DNA of 36,121 nt from Streptomyces sp. sk2.1 (GCF_008120935.1 NZ_RDBO01000083.1:250384-286504); one strand, 5' to 3'; shown: positions 1 through 7,666, counted from the first letter of the stretch. The notes: a model not told the origin generated them from the letters alone. Program-made: numbers and translations.

Positions 1-29
1 GACATCGGAGGTGCCGAAGGCCCGGACCG

Positions 30-821
30 TCAGCTCCTCCAGCTTCCAGACGGAGCGCCGGGCTGTCTCCAGCTCGGCCGGGTTGTCCGCGTCCAGCACA
101 TGCAGGAAGAGCGTGGCTGTGGCCCTGCGGGCGTGGCCCTGCGGGCGGCGGCCGGTGACCCGAGGGCGGTGTCGGCCAGCGGAACCCCGTACTTCGCCAG
201 ACGCAGCGGCATCAGGGCCTCGACGGGCGACTTGCGGCGCCAGTTGCGGCCGAAGCGGGCCTGGAGGCGGGCCTGGTAGATCAGCCGGTCCTGTTCGAGC
301 TTGATGACCTGGTCGTAACTGCGCAGTTCCCACAGCTTCATCCGGCGCCACAGCCGGAACGTGGGAACGGGGGAGAGCAGCCAGCGGGTGAGGCGCACGC
401 CCTCCATGTGCTTGTCGGCCGTGATGTCGGCGATCCGGCCCACGGCGTGCCGGGCGGCCTCGACGGCGACCACGAACAGCACGGGGATGACCGCGTGCAT
501 GCCGACGCCGAGCGGGTCGGGCCAGGCCGCGGCGCCGTTGAAGGCGATCGTCGCGGCGGTCAGCAGCCAGGCGGTCTGGCGCAGCAGCGGGAACGGGATG
601 CGCAGCCAGGTCAGCAGCAGGTCCAGGGCGAGCAGTACGCAGATGCCCGCGTCGATGCCGATCGGGAAGACCAGCGAGAAATCCCCGAAGCCCTTCTTCT
701 CGGCGAGTTCGCGCACCGCGGCGTACGAGCCCGCGAATCCGATCGCGGCGATGAGCACCGCACCGGCGACCACGAGACCGATGAGTATCCGGTGGGTGCG
801 TGTCAGCTGCATCGCGGCCAC
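30..821 (-). CDS. DUF2637 membrane protein, 3' part frameshifted
   Basis: This is an integral membrane protein of the DUF2637 family, whose function is not established. The N-terminal half has about four hydrophobic segments (first near residues 11-31), followed by a basic cytosolic-looking region containing RLWRRMKLWELRSYDQ. I chose the GTG at 821 because AGGAGGG lies 7 nt upstream; the ATG at 812 would be 16 nt away. From about residue 225 the peptide becomes arginine- and proline-rich nonsense and stops at 30. Across a 14-bp tandem duplication (119-146) another frame continues to base 1 without a stop and reads TLFLHVLDADNPAELETAR, a normal-looking sequence. Removing one repeat copy restores a single frame. 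The gene is therefore a recent frameshift, a slipped-strand variant or an assembly error, and its true 3' end lies outside the window. The domain call is firm; whether the gene works is not. Confidence 0.72.
   Translation of the reverse strand: MAAMQLTRTHRILIGLVVAGAVLIAAIGFAGSYAAVRELAEKKGFGDFSLVFPIGIDAGICVLLALDLLLTWLRIPFPLLRQTAWLLTAATIAFNGAAAWPDPLGVGMHAVIPVLFVVAVEAARHAVGRIADITADKHMEGVRLTRWLLSPVPTFRLWRRMKLWELRSYDQVIKLEQDRLIYQARLQARFGRNWRRKSPVEALMPLRLAKYGVPLADTALGSPAAARRATPAGPQPRSSCMCWTRTTRPSWRQPGAPSGSWRS
119..146. repeat. 14-bp perfect tandem duplication causing frameshift
   Basis: Two adjacent copies of GTGGCCCTGCGGGC lie at 119-132 and 133-146. Fourteen is not a multiple of three, so the second copy shifts the minus-strand DUF2637 frame. 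Deleting one copy joins the upstream frame to AATATLFLHVLD-type coding sequence that stays open to the window edge. Confidence 0.9.
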
Positions 822-832
822 CCGCGTTCCCT

Positions 833-1059
833 CCTCGTTCCCCGTATTCGATGTATCCGACGTGCCGGACGTGCCCGATGTGTCAGATGTGTCGGATCCG
901 CCCGACGTTCTGTGCGGACGTCCTGTTCATCGGTGCCCGCGGTGCCCTCCGGCGGGCACCGATGAACAGGACGTCCGCACAGAACGTCGGGCGGATCCGA
1001 CACATCTGACACATCGGGCACGTCCGGCACGTCGGATACATCGAATACGGGGAACGAGG
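833..1059. repeat. Perfect 108-bp inverted repeat, 11-nt centre
   Basis: The left arm is 833-940 and the right arm 952-1059. I compared them base by base and found no mismatch. The centre is 941-951. Each arm holds seven 9-bp units (left arm 847-909) resembling NCCGAYGTG. The element lies between a lipoprotein gene and the DUF2637 gene, just past the lipoprotein terminator. Its foot overlaps the Shine-Dalgarno of the DUF2637 gene. Flanks 824-832 and 1060-1068 are not direct repeats, so there is no sign of a transposon footprint. Transcribed RNA would fold into a 108-bp perfect duplex. An assembly fold-back remains possible. Confidence 0.93.
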
Positions 1060-1063
1060 GGCG

Positions 1064-1095
1064 GGAGCCCGGCCCCCGGGGGAGGGCCGGGCTCC
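1064..1095 (-). terminator. Hairpin after DUF3558 lipoprotein
   Basis: A perfect 12-bp stem GGAGCCCGGCCC / GGGCCGGGCTCC (1064-1075 with 1084-1095) has an 8-nt loop. It lies 57 nt past the lipoprotein stop on the minus strand. There is no U-tract, as is usual in Streptomyces. Confidence 0.6.
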
Positions 1096-1151
1096 GTGAA
1101 ACCGCTCGTGGCCGGGGGATTCGGGCGCCCGGTCGGCCCGTCGGGGGTGGC

Positions 1152-2006
1152 TCAGGTGGTCTTCCTGGTGGACGACTTGTGGGCGGAGGTCTTCCGGCTC
1201 TTCGGCTTGTCGTCCGAGTCGTCGTCGTCCTTGCCCGAGGAGCCGCCGGAGGTCGTGGAGCCGTTCGGGTCGGCCGACTTGGACGGTTCCGCGTCGGCGG
1301 CGGAGACCGCGGCCACCGCTTCCTTGGCGGCCTTCTCGGCGCCCTTCACGATGTCCTCGGAGGACGGGGCCTTCGCGCCCGCGTAACCGGCGCCGTTGTA
1401 GGTGAGGGTGACGACGACGTTCCCGGTACGGGCCACGACCGTCGCGTACTTGAAGTCCTCGCTCGTCTTGGTGAGTTCGTAGGTGACCTTGGTGGCCTGC
1501 TCGCCGATGCCGTTGGCGGCCGCCTCGGCGACCTTCTTGGCGCCCGCGGTGTCCTTGGCCTTGGCGACCTGCTTCTCGAAGTCCTGCTGCGCGCGCTCGG
1601 CGCCGCTGCCCAGGGCCTGGTCGGAGTCGAAGCGGGTGAAGCCGACGTCGAGCCAGCGGTACTGGGAGCCCTTCACGCCCTTGTCGTCGAGACCGTTCCA
1701 CGAGCAGCCCGTGCGGTACGAGATGTCGCTGGACGTGGCGGCCGTGCCGTTCTTGGACTTCGCGTCGGGCACCAGGGAGGTGATCGTCTTCTTGGTGATC
1801 GACTTGCACGGGTCGGGCAGCGCGGCGAACTTCGCGGGCTCGACGGTCGGTTCCTTCTTCTTCGGGGCCGCCGAAGCGGATGCCGAGGAGCCCGACTCCT
1901 TCTTGTCCTTGTCGTCGGAGTCCGACGAGCAGCCGGCGACGACGAGCATCACCGGAACGGCGGCGCAGGCGAGTATGCGGGTGAGTCGCGGGGCTGAACG
2001 GTGCAT
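1152..2006 (-). CDS. DUF3558-family lipoprotein
   Basis: This is a 284-aa secreted lipoprotein. The signal peptide ends in the lipobox VVAGC with the lipidated cysteine at residue 26, followed by a Ser/Asp/Lys-rich linker. The DUF3558-type core has LPDPC (Cys67) and YRTGCSW (Cys101), which probably form a disulfide, then a strand-rich segment with NVVVTLTYNG. The C-terminus is a low-complexity Ser/Lys/Asp tail. The ATG at 2006 has GAAGGA just upstream; the longer frame from 2099 only adds a Pro/Arg-rich extension. The gene at 2185-3165 upstream on the same strand is a paralogue 178 nt away, and the two are probably co-transcribed. Function is unknown; the family consists of exported actinobacterial proteins. 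Confidence 0.85.
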   Translation of the reverse strand: MHRSAPRLTRILACAAVPVMLVVAGCSSDSDDKDKKESGSSASASAAPKKKEPTVEPAKFAALPDPCKSITKKTITSLVPDAKSKNGTAATSSDISYRTGCSWNGLDDKGVKGSQYRWLDVGFTRFDSDQALGSGAERAQQDFEKQVAKAKDTAGAKKVAEAAANGIGEQATKVTYELTKTSEDFKYATVVARTGNVVVTLTYNGAGYAGAKAPSSEDIVKGAEKAAKEAVAAVSAADAEPSKSADPNGSTTSGGSSGKDDDDSDDKPKSRKTSAHKSSTRKTT

Positions 2007-2184
2007 GGTTCCTTCACTCGGGTGGCGCGGCGGGCGGGCTGCCGGGCGGTCGGGCGGTCGGTCGGCCGGTCGGGCGGACCGGAGGTTCCGGAGGGCCACG
2101 GTACGACGGACCGGGGCCGGATGCCGCCTCGGCCGGGGACGCGGAGGCCGTGGGCGGGACCGGCCGGGAGCTCCCGGGGCGGGG

Positions 2185-3165
2185 CTACTCGTCGAACTCC
2201 TCGACCAGGTTCCGGGCCAGTGCCTGCGCCTTCTCCTGCAGTTCCTTGCTGTCGGGAACCACGGTGGAGACGGCCGGCTGATCGGTGTACTCGACGGTCA
2301 CGATGACGTTCGATGTGCGAAATACCACGCTGACCGTGCGGTGCCGCGCGGCGGAACCCGCCCGGGTGAGCAGATCGTTCAGGAACGCGCTGTCCCCGAG
2401 GTCGTCGAGCGTGCGCGGCTGGAGGTCCTCGCCGTCGTCCTCGCCGCCGTTCCCGGCTCCGGCGGTGTCGCCGTCGCCACCGTCGGTCTTCGGGTCGTCG
2501 GTCTTCGGGTCGCCGGTTCCGGCGTCTTCGGCCTTCGGGTCGTCGCCGTGGGCGTCGCTCTTCCCGGAGGAGGAACCGTCCTCGGCGGGCGGGCCGGACA
2601 GGGGGTGCGAGGCCGCGCCGGACTCCGAACCGGAGTGGGGTCCGGCGGCGTCCGGGGCGTCGGCGTCGTCGGAGGTGTTCGAGGGCGTCTGCTTCTTCGC
2701 GCCGTCGGGGGTCGCGGAGGCGGAGGGCGAGGAGAGGCCGGCGGCGGTCACCTTCTTCGTGTACACCTCGTCGGCGCGGTCGTCGTCGCTCACCGAGGGG
2801 TCGTAGGACACGACGCGCTCGAAGTCGATGAACAGGGTGCGCGAGGAGGAATGGTCCTCCGACTTCCAGCGGCAGCCGACCCGGCGGTCGGTGTCGTAGG
2901 TGACGGTGGCGGTGCCCTCGTACACCTTCTTCTGCTGCTCCTCGGAGAGTTCGGCGGAGCCCGGGAGCAGGTCCTTGAGCGTGGACGACGCGACCGCGCG
3001 GCACGGCTCGGGGAGGGTGCGGTACTTGCCGGGGGCCGCCACGGCCTCGGTCGCCTCGCCGGGCTTGCTGTCGGCTGCGGAACCACCGGTTCCGGTGTCG
3101 GCGCTGCAACCGACGGCGAGCGCTGCCAGCAGCGCGGCGCCGGGTACGTAGGCCATTCGTCGCAC
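2185..3165 (-). CDS. DUF3558-like lipoprotein, long acidic linker
   Basis: This 326-aa lipoprotein is related to its downstream neighbour. The N-terminus is short, with lipobox LAVGC and cysteine at residue 20. The paired cysteines are in LPEPC (Cys55) and GCRW (Cys98), at the same places as LPDPC and GCSW in the paralogue. A late strand, NVIVTVEYT, matches NVVVTLTYN. Between them lies a low-complexity Asp/Gly/Ser/Pro insert (about residues 145-235) with DPKTDDPKTD repeats, absent from the neighbour. GTG at 3165 is preferred because AAGGGAG lies 9 nt upstream; the ATG at 3156 is the alternative. The gene is divergent from rtcB across a 161-nt region. Cell-surface location is inferred from the signal; function is unknown. 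Confidence 0.78.
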   Translation of the reverse strand: MRRMAYVPGAALLAALAVGCSADTGTGGSAADSKPGEATEAVAAPGKYRTLPEPCRAVASSTLKDLLPGSAELSEEQQKKVYEGTATVTYDTDRRVGCRWKSEDHSSSRTLFIDFERVVSYDPSVSDDDRADEVYTKKVTAAGLSSPSASATPDGAKKQTPSNTSDDADAPDAAGPHSGSESGAASHPLSGPPAEDGSSSGKSDAHGDDPKAEDAGTGDPKTDDPKTDGGDGDTAGAGNGGEDDGEDLQPRTLDDLGDSAFLNDLLTRAGSAARHRTVSVVFRTSNVIVTVEYTDQPAVSTVVPDSKELQEKAQALARNLVEEFDE

Positions 3166-3326
3166 GGCCCTGGGCTCCCTTCGTGCGAAAAACGGTTGCC
3201 GCTCGATGGCGACCGGTGGAGACAATGTGTATCGCACGCGCCGCTGTGAATGCCGGTCGACCGACTCGTTTGCCGACCTTGGCACCGGTTTTGCGCTTTC
3301 AGACTTTTCGGGGGAATTGAGGAACT

Positions 3327-4520
3327 ATGTCGTATGTAGAGGTGCCGGGCGCGAAGGTTCCGATCCGCATGTGGGCCGACCCGGCCTCGGTCGAGGACTC
3401 GGCCATGCAGCAGCTGCGCAACGTGGCCACCCTGCCCTGGATCAAGGGGCTGGCGGTCATGCCGGACGTCCACTTCGGCAAGGGCGCGACGGTCGGCTCG
3501 GTGATCGCGATGCACGGTGCGGTCTGTCCGGCGGCGGTGGGCGTGGACATCGGCTGCGGGATGTCCGCGGTGAAGACCTCGCTGACGGCCAACGACCTGC
3601 CGGGCGACCTGTCCCGGCTCCGGTCGAAGATCGAGCAGGCCATTCCGGTGGGTCGCGGGATGCACGACGACGCCGTGGACCCCGACCGGCTGTACGGCTT
3701 CCGCGCACCGGGCTGGGACGACTTCTGGGCGCGGTTCGGCGATGTGGCCGAGGAGGTCCGGTTCCGTCGGGAACGGGCCACGAAGCAGATGGGGACGCTC
3801 GGCTCGGGCAACCACTTCATCGAGTTCTGCCTCGACGAGTCGGGTTCGGTCTGGCTGATGCTGCACTCCGGGTCGCGGAACATCGGCAAGGAACTGGCCG
3901 ACTTCCACATCGGCCAGGCGCAGAAGCTGCCGCACAACCAGGACCTGATCGACCGCGACCTGGCGGTGTTCATCGCCGACACCCCGCAGATGGCGGCCTA
4001 CCGCAACGACCTGTTCTGGGCGCAGGAGTACGCGAAGCACAACCGCGCCGTCATGATGGCGCTCTTCCAGAACGTGGTCCGCAAGGAGTTCAAGAAGGCC
4101 AAGGTGACCTTCGAGCCGGTCATCTCCTGCCACCACAACTACGTGGCGGAGGAGCGGTACGAGGGCATGGACCTGCTGGTCACGCGGAAGGGCGCGATCC
4201 GTGCGGGCTCCGGGGACTTCGGGATCATCCCGGGCTCGATGGGCACCGGTTCGTACATCGTGAAGGGCCTCGGCAACGAGAAGTCCTTCAACTCGGCCTC
4301 GCACGGCGCGGGTCGGAAGATGAGCCGGAACGCCGCGAAGCGGCGCTTCTCGACGCGCGACCTGGAGGACCAGACGCGGGGTGTGGAGTGCCGCAAGGAC
4401 TCCGGCGTCGTGGACGAGATCCCGGCCGCGTACAAGCCGATCGAGCAGGTCATCGAGCAGCAGCGGGACCTGGTGGAGGTCGTCGCCAAGCTCAAGCAGG
4501 TGGTGTGCGTGAAGGGCTGA
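3327..4520 (+). CDS. rtcB: RtcB-family RNA ligase
   Basis: This is the RNA-splicing/repair ligase RtcB, which joins a 2',3'-cyclic or 3'-phosphate end to a 5'-OH using GTP and Mn2+. At 397 aa it has normal family length. Visible motifs are MPDVHFGKG (45-53), the metal-site segment GVDIGCG (72-78, Cys77), GSGNHF (His163), HSGSRN (His180), CHHNY (His269-270) and SHGAGR (325-330), whose His326 is the guanylylated residue by family homology. The ATG at 3327 has GAGG about 5 nt upstream. A weak promoter candidate is TTGGCA/CAGACT with a short 15-nt spacer before it. No rtcA or archease gene adjoins it, so the locus does not show its substrate; damaged tRNA or rRNA repair is an inference from the family. 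Confidence 0.95.
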   Translation: MSYVEVPGAKVPIRMWADPASVEDSAMQQLRNVATLPWIKGLAVMPDVHFGKGATVGSVIAMHGAVCPAAVGVDIGCGMSAVKTSLTANDLPGDLSRLRSKIEQAIPVGRGMHDDAVDPDRLYGFRAPGWDDFWARFGDVAEEVRFRRERATKQMGTLGSGNHFIEFCLDESGSVWLMLHSGSRNIGKELADFHIGQAQKLPHNQDLIDRDLAVFIADTPQMAAYRNDLFWAQEYAKHNRAVMMALFQNVVRKEFKKAKVTFEPVISCHHNYVAEERYEGMDLLVTRKGAIRAGSGDFGIIPGSMGTGSYIVKGLGNEKSFNSASHGAGRKMSRNAAKRRFSTRDLEDQTRGVECRKDSGVVDEIPAAYKPIEQVIEQQRDLVEVVAKLKQVVCVKG

Positions 4521-4540
4521 GCACCGGTACGGGCGCCGCG

Positions 4541-4561
4541 CCGGGTTCTTCGGAACCCCGG
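4541..4561 (+). terminator. Weak hairpin after rtcB
   Basis: CCGGGTTC and GAACCCCGG pair with one bulged base 21 nt past the rtcB stop. There is no U-tract. It may act together with the stronger hairpin at 4608-4638. Confidence 0.35.
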
Positions 4562-4607
4562 CCGCGGGCCCGGTCCCGGGCTCATGGTGGGCCCTGTCGC
4601 GCATGTC

Positions 4608-4638
4608 GGCCCCGGACGCGGGTGGTGTGTCCGGGGCC
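4608..4638. terminator. Hairpin between convergent rtcB and SDR genes
   Basis: A perfect 10-bp stem GGCCCCGGAC / GTCCGGGGCC (4608-4617 with 4629-4638) has an 11-nt loop. It lies in the 214-nt gap between the two convergent genes and can serve either strand. Confidence 0.55.
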
Positions 4639-4734
4639 TTCCCGCGTCCCTGTGTCGCGGCGTCTTCGCCCTCCGCTGTTGCCGCGTCTCCGTGCCCCGT
4701 GTTTCTGCCCGGGGCGGTCCGTTTCCCGCCGGGG

Positions 4735-5493
4735 TCAGTTGGTGCGGTGGACCTTGGAATTGGACGCCTGGGCGCGGGGGCGGACGACCAGGAGGTCGAT
4801 GTTGACGTGGCTGGGCCGGGTGACGGCCCAGGTGATGGTGTCGGCCACGTCGTCGGCGGTGAGGGGCGCGTCGACGCCCGCGTACACCTTGGCGGCCTTC
4901 TCGGTGTCGCCGCGGAAGCGGGTGGTGGCGAACTCCTCCGTCTTGACCATGCCGGGGGCGACCTCGATGACGCGGACCGGGGTGCCGACGATCTCCAGGC
5001 GGAGCGTCTCGGCCAGTACGTGCTCGCCGTGCTTGGCGGCCACGTAACCGCCGCCGCCCTCGTACGTGCCGAGGCCCGCGGTGGAGGAGAGGACCACGAT
5101 CGTGCCGTCGCCGCTCGCGGTGAGCGCGGGGAGCAGGGCCTGGGTGACGTTGAGCGTGCCGATGACGTTCGTCTCGTACATCTGGCGCCAGTCGGCGGGG
5201 TCACCGGTGGCGACGGGGTCGGCGCCGAGCGCTCCGCCCGCGTTGTTGACGAGGACGGCGAGGGTGCGGAACGCCGTGGCGAACTCGTCCACCGCGGCGC
5301 GGTCGGTGACGTCCAGGGCGTAGGCCGTGGCCTGGTGGCCCGCCTCGTTGATCTCCTCGGCGAGCGCCTCGATGCGGTCCTTGCGGCGGGCGGTCAGTAC
5401 GACGCGGTGGCCGGCGGCGGCCAGTTGGCGGGCGGTCGCGGCGCCGATGCCGCTGCTCGCTCCGGTGATGACGGCGATCGGGGTGGCGGCCAT
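4735..5493 (-). CDS. SDR-family NAD(P)-dependent oxidoreductase
   Basis: This classical short-chain dehydrogenase/reductase has 252 aa. The cofactor motif TGASSGIG is at 10-17, NNAG at 83-86, the structural Asn at 109, and the catalytic Ser137-Tyr150-x3-Lys154 (SST...YVAAK) is complete. The basic ARR at 36-38 after the second strand suggests NADP(H) preference. It most resembles the YdfG-type subgroup (3-hydroxy acid / serine dehydrogenase), but the substrate cannot be read from sequence. The ATG at 5493 has GAGGAG upstream. It is divergent from the acetyltransferase at 5628 across 134 nt. Confidence 0.9.
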   Translation of the reverse strand: MAATPIAVITGASSGIGAATARQLAAAGHRVVLTARRKDRIEALAEEINEAGHQATAYALDVTDRAAVDEFATAFRTLAVLVNNAGGALGADPVATGDPADWRQMYETNVIGTLNVTQALLPALTASGDGTIVVLSSTAGLGTYEGGGGYVAAKHGEHVLAETLRLEIVGTPVRVIEVAPGMVKTEEFATTRFRGDTEKAAKVYAGVDAPLTADDVADTITWAVTRPSHVNIDLLVVRPRAQASNSKVHRTN

Positions 5494-5615
5494 GGCGGAC
5501 TCCTCGGGCGGACGATCTATGACGCGGCCAGGATAGGCAGGCGCGGATCGGTGGTCCGAAACGTGTCGGTGGGTGGACGCGGGTCGGGGGGAAGAGGGGC
5601 GGGGGCGGGTCTGCC

Positions 5616-5621
5616 TACAGT
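5616..5621 (+). promoter_or_regulatory. Candidate -10 box for a leaderless transcript
   Basis: TACAGT ends 6 nt before the ATG at 5628. This spacing puts the transcript start at or next to the start codon, and no Shine-Dalgarno is present. No good -35 box is visible. Confidence 0.4.
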
Positions 5622-5627
5622 TCCCCC

Positions 5628-6074
5628 ATGTCCCTCATGAAGATCATCGACCTCGAACCCGGCGACGCCAGACTGGCCGACGACCTGCTCCCCGTCCTGC
5701 GCGAACTCCGTCCCCACCTCACCGAGGACCTCTTCCGGGAGGTGTACGAGCGGGGGCACGGGCAGGGCCTGCGGTTCAGCGCCGCCTACGACGACCGGGG
5801 CGTCTGCGTGGGCGCGGCCGGGTGGCGCGTCGTCGACAACACCAGCCAGATCCGGAAGCTGTACGTCGACGACCTGGTCACCACCGAGGGCGCCCGTTCC
5901 ACCGGGGTCGGCCGAGGGCTCCTCGGGCACCTGGAGGAGCGGGCCAGGGAGGCCGGTTGCCGATACCTCAACCTGGACTCGGGCACGCACCGCACCGATG
6001 CCCACCGCTTCTACCTGCGGGAGCGGCTGGACATCGTCGCGTTCAACTTCGACAAGGCCCTCGACTCGGACTGA
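5628..6074 (+). CDS. GNAT-family N-acetyltransferase
   Basis: This 148-aa single-domain acetyltransferase has the core motif A as strand IRKLYVDD (75-82) followed by the acetyl-CoA pyrophosphate loop RSTGVGRGLL (90-99), which fits R/Q-x-x-G-x-G/A. Later LNLDSGTHRTDAHRFYLR resembles motif B, with a Tyr for the leaving thiolate. The substrate is unknown. The start at 5628 follows a TACAGT box by 6 nt and looks leaderless; the ATG at 5637 is an alternative. It is divergent from the SDR and convergent with the AraC regulator. Confidence 0.85.
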   Translation: MSLMKIIDLEPGDARLADDLLPVLRELRPHLTEDLFREVYERGHGQGLRFSAAYDDRGVCVGAAGWRVVDNTSQIRKLYVDDLVTTEGARSTGVGRGLLGHLEERAREAGCRYLNLDSGTHRTDAHRFYLRERLDIVAFNFDKALDSD

Positions 6075-6101
6075 GCGCCGGTCCGCGGCCCGGCCCGTTC
6101 C

Positions 6102-6116
6102 GCCCACCCGGTGGGC
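6102..6116. terminator. Short hairpin between convergent GNAT and AraC genes
   Basis: GCCCAC-ccg-GTGGGC forms a 6-bp stem within a 61-nt convergent gap, with G+C-rich flanks that can lengthen it imperfectly. It is a weak candidate. Confidence 0.3.
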
Positions 6117-6135
6117 CGGGTCCGGCCGATGGTGC

Positions 6136-6936
6136 TCAGCGCGGTGCGAACGCCGTCGGGGACACCCCGACCGTGGCCGTGAAGTCCCTGATCAGATGGG
6201 CCTGGTCGCTGTAGCCGAGTTCGGCGGCGAGCACCGCCCAGTCCACCCCGGGGTCCGATTCGGCCCGCTCCAGCGCCTCGTGGATCCGGTAGCGGAGGAT
6301 GACCCACTTGGGTCCGACGCCGACGTACGTGGAGAAGAGCCGCTGGAGGGAGCGCCGGGACAGCCCCCCGACGCGGGCGAGTTCGTCGACGCGGCGCACC
6401 GTGCGGTCCGTGCGCACCAGGTCGACCAGGGCCATCGCGCGTTCGGCCTGCGGGTCCGGCCGGGGCGCGAGCGCCAGCAGGTACGCGTCGAGCGCCGCCA
6501 CCCGTGCGTCCTCGTCCGCCGGGTCGAGCACGGCCGACGGCGGGGCGGGCGGGGCGAACACCTCGTCCGCGGGCAGCCGTCGGCCCGTCCATTGCGCGAC
6601 CGGCAGGTCCGGCGCGAACGGCCGGAACCCGCCGGGCCGGAACTGCACGCCGCAGACCCGGCCCCGGCCCTCCAGCTTCTGCGTGAAGAGCTTCAGCCCG
6701 ATGCCCGAGACCTCCACGAGGTCGGCCGCGTGCTCGTACCGCTGGAAGACCAGGTTCACGGACGGGTGCGGCACCAGGTGGGAGGCGTACGGCTGCGACA
6801 GGTCCCAGTCGATGAGCCAGTAGTGCTCCAGGTACGGCCGGAGTCCGGCGGCGGGTTCGCGGCGGCGGAAACGTACCTGTGCGAAGAGTTCGGGGGCGTC
6901 GACGATGCCCCGGGTGTCGCGTCGAGGACCGGCCAT
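6136..6936 (-). CDS. AraC-family transcriptional regulator
   Basis: This is a 266-aa DNA-binding regulator. The C-terminal third has both helix-turn-helix units of an AraC domain: LARVGGLSRRSLQRLFSTYV followed by LAAELGYSDQAHLIRDF, the second being the usual GYsDqaHliRdF signature. The N-terminal part (RPYLEHYWLIDWDL, HPSVNLVFQ, GVQFRPGGF) matches the sensor region of AraC proteins with a DUF6597-type N-terminus; the ligand is unknown. The start at 6936 is the only good one in frame, with no clear Shine-Dalgarno. It is divergent from the DinB-like protein at 7049 across 112 nt, which makes that gene a likely target. No operator palindrome stood out there. Confidence 0.88.
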   Translation of the reverse strand: MAGPRRDTRGIVDAPELFAQVRFRRREPAAGLRPYLEHYWLIDWDLSQPYASHLVPHPSVNLVFQRYEHAADLVEVSGIGLKLFTQKLEGRGRVCGVQFRPGGFRPFAPDLPVAQWTGRRLPADEVFAPPAPPSAVLDPADEDARVAALDAYLLALAPRPDPQAERAMALVDLVRTDRTVRRVDELARVGGLSRRSLQRLFSTYVGVGPKWVILRYRIHEALERAESDPGVDWAVLAAELGYSDQAHLIRDFTATVGVSPTAFAPR

Positions 6937-7048
6937 GGCGGCGATTTTATGGCGCTTCCGCGGCGTGCTTCACGGTGTGCGGATTTTTTTGCGGGGCGAT
7001 GGCGCGTTTCTTCAAGCGCCGGTCCGTCGCGGCGTGCAGGGTCGGCGG

Positions 7049-7621
7049 ATGGAGAAGATGAGCGAACTGCTGGAGGCGGCCGCCGCACGGGCCGTGCCGG
7101 TGCTGGACGGGATCGACGACAGCAGCCTCGGAGCACCGACGCCCTGCGCGGAGTACGACGTACGGGAGTTGATCAACCACCTCTTCCAAGTGGTCGTCAA
7201 CTTCCAGGCGCTGGCGGCCCGGGAGCCGGTCGAGTTCGGTGAGGCGCCGGACGTCGTCACGGGGGACTGGCGGGCCCGTTTCGCCGAGGAGACCGACAGA
7301 CTGGTGGCGGCCTGGGCCGTGCCCGGCGCGGAGGAGGGCACGGCGGGGGCCATGGGGCTGCCGGCCAGGACCGTGGGGAACATGGTGCTGGGCGATCTGA
7401 CCGTCCACTCCTGGGACCTCGCGCGGGCCACCGGCCAGGACTTCGCGCCGGACGCGTCCGTGCTGGACGAGATCGGTCCCGCGCTGGCCGCGATGGCGCC
7501 GATGGCCAGGGAGGCGAAGGTGTTCGGCGAGCCGCACCCCGTGCCGGAGGGGACCGGCCCCTTCGAGCGGGCGCTGGCGCTGACCGGCCGCGATCCGCAC
7601 TGGCGGGCGCCCGGCGCGTGA
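7049..7621 (+). CDS. TIGR03086-type DinB-like metal-binding protein
   Basis: This 190-aa protein belongs to the mycothiol-dependent maleylpyruvate isomerase-N / DinB superfamily, closest in layout to TIGR03086. Putative metal ligands are His44 in LINHLFQVV and His120 and Asp123 in LTVHSWDLARATG, a hallmark segment of this group. Members are four-helix-bundle proteins; some are thiol-dependent enzymes, but the reaction here is unknown. The ATG at 7049 is chosen because AGGG is 7 nt upstream; the second ATG at 7058 has GGAG too close. The gene is divergent from the AraC regulator, which may control it. Confidence 0.78.
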   Translation: MEKMSELLEAAAARAVPVLDGIDDSSLGAPTPCAEYDVRELINHLFQVVVNFQALAAREPVEFGEAPDVVTGDWRARFAEETDRLVAAWAVPGAEEGTAGAMGLPARTVGNMVLGDLTVHSWDLARATGQDFAPDASVLDEIGPALAAMAPMAREAKVFGEPHPVPEGTGPFERALALTGRDPHWRAPGA

Positions 7622-7634
7622 CCCGGTGACACGT

Positions 7635-7666
7635 CCCGGGCGTACGGGCAGGACCGTACGCCCGGG
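7635..7666. terminator. Bidirectional terminator hairpin
   Basis: A perfect 13-bp stem CCCGGGCGTACGG / CCGTACGCCCGGG (7635-7647 with 7654-7666) has a 6-nt loop. It sits 14 nt past the DinB-like gene and 57 nt from the end of the convergent gene. Confidence 0.75.

Noticed and set aside
803..1030. Short open frames on both strands inside the long palindrome
   Set aside because: They only mirror each other because the arms are identical, lack Shine-Dalgarno sites, and have Cys/Arg-rich nonsense composition.
833..1059. Palindrome as a MITE or insertion-sequence remnant
   Set aside because: No direct repeats flank it, no transposase is nearby, and the arms meet almost at the centre instead of bounding an internal region.
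1483..3249. Long plus-strand frame of 588 codons opposite the lipoprotein genes
   Set aside because: It is a G+C-driven shadow; the minus strand has signal peptides, lipoboxes and conserved cysteine motifs.
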